From the NCBI GenBank assembly GCA_020543525.1, contig JAHYIO010000008.1, forward strand, positions 930,001 to 994,000: 64,000 nt of DNA, read 5' to 3'. Every line of letters begins with the position of its first letter. Within the stretch, counting starts at the first letter, position 1. A program made the translations under genes and the position numbers. The DNA is from Coriolopsis trogii (Eukaryota; Basidiomycota; Agaricomycetes; Polyporales; Polyporaceae). Positions 61,339 to 64,000 of the stretch are shown piece after piece. The notes below the pieces were generated by a model that ran no database searches, was not told where the DNA came from, and saw nothing but the letters and a program-made list of their open reading frames with translations.

Positions 61339-62303
61339 CTAATAAGGGCTGCACGCTCCCTGTAGAGGTCAAGCGGGTTTGGGATTTTGTCCTGCTTGAG
61401 GAGCCCAGTGAGGTCGTAGGAGAGGTCGACGAGCGGAAGGAGCGCTGCATCCCTCGCGTTCTCCCTCAGGTCGTTGAGAGGGAGCGAGGGATTACCAAGC
61501 GACTCTACCGAAGACGCTGCGAAGTTCTCGGAATCGCTACTCGCTGTCTCAGACGATGGGCCAGTGCCGTCGGCAGAGGGAGTGCTGCCCGACGTGCTCT
61601 GATCCTCTTGGCCGTTCTCGCCCTCTCCGCCTCCGCCCCCACCCTGAGAGGCATTGTCGCTGTTGTCGTTGCCGTGTGCCAGAGCCGTGAGGGGCTGCGG
61701 GAAACCAAACTGCGGCCTGCACAACTCCAGAAACTCATTCACGACCTTATCATCGTCCGAGGCATGGTTCCAGAGGGCGGTCTTCCCTTTTTGCGGGAGC
61801 CGGAACGCATGGGTCTCATTCCAGCCGTCCGGCCGCGCGCGAACGCGGACGCTCATTTCGGTTTTGTACCAATGATAGCAGTTGTTGAATGGAAATTCGG
61901 GCTCGGTGTGGACTGGCTTGCGGTTGTTGGGGTGCTGTACGTTCGGAAAGATGGGAACACACATGGCCGATTTGAACCCGAGGCGATGGACTGCGGGACG
62001 AAGGCAGGGGGCGATGGGGGAGATGGAGTACGAGTGCCATGGTCTTCCGGGGATAGGCAGAGTCAGGCCCTGTAGGAATTGACAGCGGGTAACTGCTCAG
62101 ATGTGCTCATGCAGATTTTTGGGCGAGTGCGGGCTCACAGTGTTAATATAAACCAAGTACGACTTTGTTTTAATGGCCCGTGCTGCCGCGAGGGCATCCT
62201 CGTCGCATTGAGGTAGGCTCTTCAACGTCGCAACCGGGTCAATGCGTATGACGGCGTAGGTGGAGTCTAGGGGATAGTGAATCTGGATGGGCTTGCGAAG
62301 CAT
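61339..62303 (-). CDS. Family A protein A8, unknown function (no B partner in window)
   Basis: Not recognised. Exons 62303-62139 and 62069-61339 are clear; one or more terminal exons probably lie at about 61000-61320 (a stretch T-R-T-R-R-I-I-K-A-A-R-E-R-N looks like the family tail, but in a frame I could not join). Blocks: Y-A-V-I-R-I-D-P-V-A-T-L, Y-L-V-Y-I-N, M-C-V-P-I-F-P-N-V-Q-H-P, F-P-F-N-N-C-Y-H-W-Y-K. A Gly/Ser/Glu-rich linker follows (six consecutive Gly), then L-P-L-V-D-L-S-Y-D-L-T, K-I-P-N-P. Intron 1 uses a normal GT donor. It is the outlier of the family, and no B gene is seen between it and L4. Confidence 0.7.
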
Positions 62304-63798
62304 CGTTGGATCGTTCGAGACAGCAGACCAAGGGTGTGTGATGTGAGTTGACCGGGGGCAGTCATCGTACGCGCAACGAGACTCTCATCTTTACATACCG
62401 GAGAGAAGACTGGCTCGCCGGCTAACACTCCACCGTCGCTGACCCGCAAGGACCTGCATAAGAGAAGACAAGACGTACCATCGAGATCTGTCGCAACTCA
62501 CTCTACCCGACCGTATTGTTATTGTTATCTCTCCATCACTGGTCAACCCGATGAGCTGATGATGGGTTTTCTAACTGCAACTTGAGCTGGACGTCCAGTA
62601 TCGGCCGTACTGGGGCAGAAGAGGCTCCATGAATGACAGAGGAGGAAACAACGAGACATAGCTGAGAACGGAAGGGAAGGGACTCGGGACGATGTTATAA
62701 CAGTTGCGCACAAGCATGGAAACAGACGCCCCGGGATTGTTCCGGGCCGCTATACCGCGCAGGTGACTCGGAGATTGTTCTCTCTGTGGCGGCTAACATC
62801 TGATCTGCTGAGACTCTTAGTAACTCCCGATGGACTCATTGTCGTGCTGCTTGAACTCTTATTGGTATGTACTGTGAAAATATGCTGCTTACACGGTTGT
62901 TGGTCAACTCATTACAGCGTGACGAATCAGACGACACGGCCTAGTCTTAATGTATGCAGTCCCTTCCCGGTTATCCAGTCAGTCGAGTGGGAATACGAAT
63001 ATTCGTGTCCGTGGTTCGGAAAGCGGGACACAACAGAGGGCTGTCGCGTCCAGCGTCCCTGTAGGCTGTGTGTTCTCCGTGACAGCTTCCATTGCTGGCT
63101 TTGCGTACGCTGACCCGATTACAGGTCAACGAACTAGGGCACCTTTCTCGACGTTTTCCAGGGCTGGACACAAAACAGACTGCCTGCGCGCCTGAATACT
63201 CTCCTGTTGGTACATACTATGATAGCATTCCATCATCAAACTCATGACTACTTTCTTCGCATCCGGCTGTCCGGACCTCAGCTCGGTAAACCGGAAAACG
63301 ACGTCTAGACGTCGGCCTCGTTACCTGAAGGCAAGGACCGAGTTGAAAGTCCGGCCTCGTGCGACCTTGAACGAGAGCGGAGACCGGTCCTGTGCAAGAA
63401 GCGCTGTTCAGGTCGAAAAGCCGCCTCTCCTGCTATGGTTTGTGACAACTTCCATACAGTCCTCCGACGACTATGCACTGTGCTAATGAGCACAAAGCTC
63501 GAAATACCGGGATACGTGGCCGGCTTCACTTCCTGGAAGCTTGTCAAGACGTACTATGCCCATTGGCGCACAAGCTACTACGCTCATACTCGTGATTTTC
63601 TGCGCTTGAGTCTCAGGTTGCCGTAAGGCCAGTCTACAGGCTGTAGGCCTGGAGAGAGTATAAAGTCACCCCGCTCCTCTACCGTCTCCCACCAGTCCCT
63701 ACATCCAGATCTCCCCTCTGTGAGTTGCCAATTCTTCAGTCAATCACCCGCTTCAGAGGCCGTAGTACTCATCTCCTCAATCCAGCGCAATATACAAT
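62304..63798. other. Upstream region of lectin L4
   Basis: No gene supported. About 63120-63380 resembles the upstream DNA of psi-L2 in inverted orientation. A TATAAAG box at 63659-63665 lies 134 bp before the L4 ATG. Confidence 0.6.
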
Positions 63799-64000
63799 AT
63801 GTTTATCCCTCCGGCCGGTTTATATTTTCGCGTCGTCGATCTAAACGAGTATGTTCTATACTCGCGCAACGGACCTGGGGAGGACCCGGAGATGTGGCAC
63901 TTCAAAGGACCAAAGTACGAGGACCAACTGTTCTCGCTAATCTACGGCTCCGGTTTTCGCAAGGGCACGTATGCTATCAAGGGCAAGGAAAGCGGCAAAG
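63799..64000 (+). CDS. LSL-type pore-forming lectin L4, cut by the window end
   Basis: Only the first 67 codons are inside the window. They encode the start of the beta-trefoil lectin half (I-P-P-x-G-L-Y-F-R, Y-V-L-Y-S-R-N-G, D-Q-L-F-S-L-I-Y-G-S-G, Y-A-I-K-G-K). The frame is open where psi-L2 has its deletion. It is nearly the same as psi-L2 over this stretch, including silent positions, so the two separated recently. Whether L4 is complete depends on sequence beyond the right edge. Confidence 0.8.
   Translation, partial: MFIPPAGLYFRVVDLNEYVLYSRNGPGEDPEMWHFKGPKYEDQLFSLIYGSGFRKGTYAIKGKESGK

Noticed and set aside
32884..62303. Family A/B as transposon-encoded genes
   Set aside because: No transposase, recombinase or reverse transcriptase motif, no terminal repeats around the pairs, and ordered introns typical of host genes.
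63244..63626. Short plus-strand frames upstream of L4
   Set aside because: The region is better explained as duplicated promoter DNA shared with psi-L2.

Overview
The window is nuclear DNA of a mushroom-forming basidiomycete (Agaricomycetes). The signs are dense 50-110 nt GT-AG introns, a Ty1/copia element with a fungal UBN2-type Gag, DUF6533-type membrane proteins, a GH10 xylanase and several lectins of the Laetiporus sulphureus pore-forming type. The last two suggest a wood-decaying polypore, but this is inference. All calls come from reading the sequence; no search or alignment software was run, and exon junctions were chosen by splice consensus, frame and family similarity.

Layout. 1-5.6 kb: a copia retrotransposon with an intact pol frame, cut by the left edge, whose 3' LTR carries an intron, followed by an intron-less copy of the same LTR tail and a 5'-truncated GNAT gene. 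6.8-8.5 kb: a DUF6533 membrane protein. 8.6 kb: tRNA-Ile with intron. 8.9-32.8 kb is mostly a conserved housekeeping and metabolic block: a PMR1-type Ca2+/Mn2+ ATPase, a peptidase C45 acyltransferase, a mitochondrial class III CoA-transferase (minus), a DH-BAR-SH3 RhoGEF, a berberine-bridge-like flavoprotein (minus), tRNA-Ala with intron, a GH10 xylanase (minus) and a seven-helix membrane protein.

32.9-62.3 kb is a different kind of DNA: a rapidly turning-over cluster of two families I do not recognise. Family A (motif C-[IV]-P-I-[FY]-P, then H-P, then F-P-F-x-N-C-Y-H-W) has six apparently usable copies and four remnants. Family B (often an N-terminal CxxC, then H-T-V-P-x-W-x4-Q-W) has four copies, and every B gene lies head-to-head with an A gene across a 338-496 bp shared promoter (A1/B1, A2/B2, B3/A4, A7/B4). 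A and B partners diversify together, and both carry a similar core motif, so they may be distant paralogs acting as a two-component unit. Aerolysin-type pore-forming lectins lie among the pairs: two intact, one running off the right edge, one clear pseudogene and one fragment. Inverted segmental duplications, nonsense codons and exon fragments show birth-and-death evolution. Whether the pairs act with the lectins in defence, self/non-self recognition or toxin control is unknown; this cluster is the best candidate for an undescribed system.
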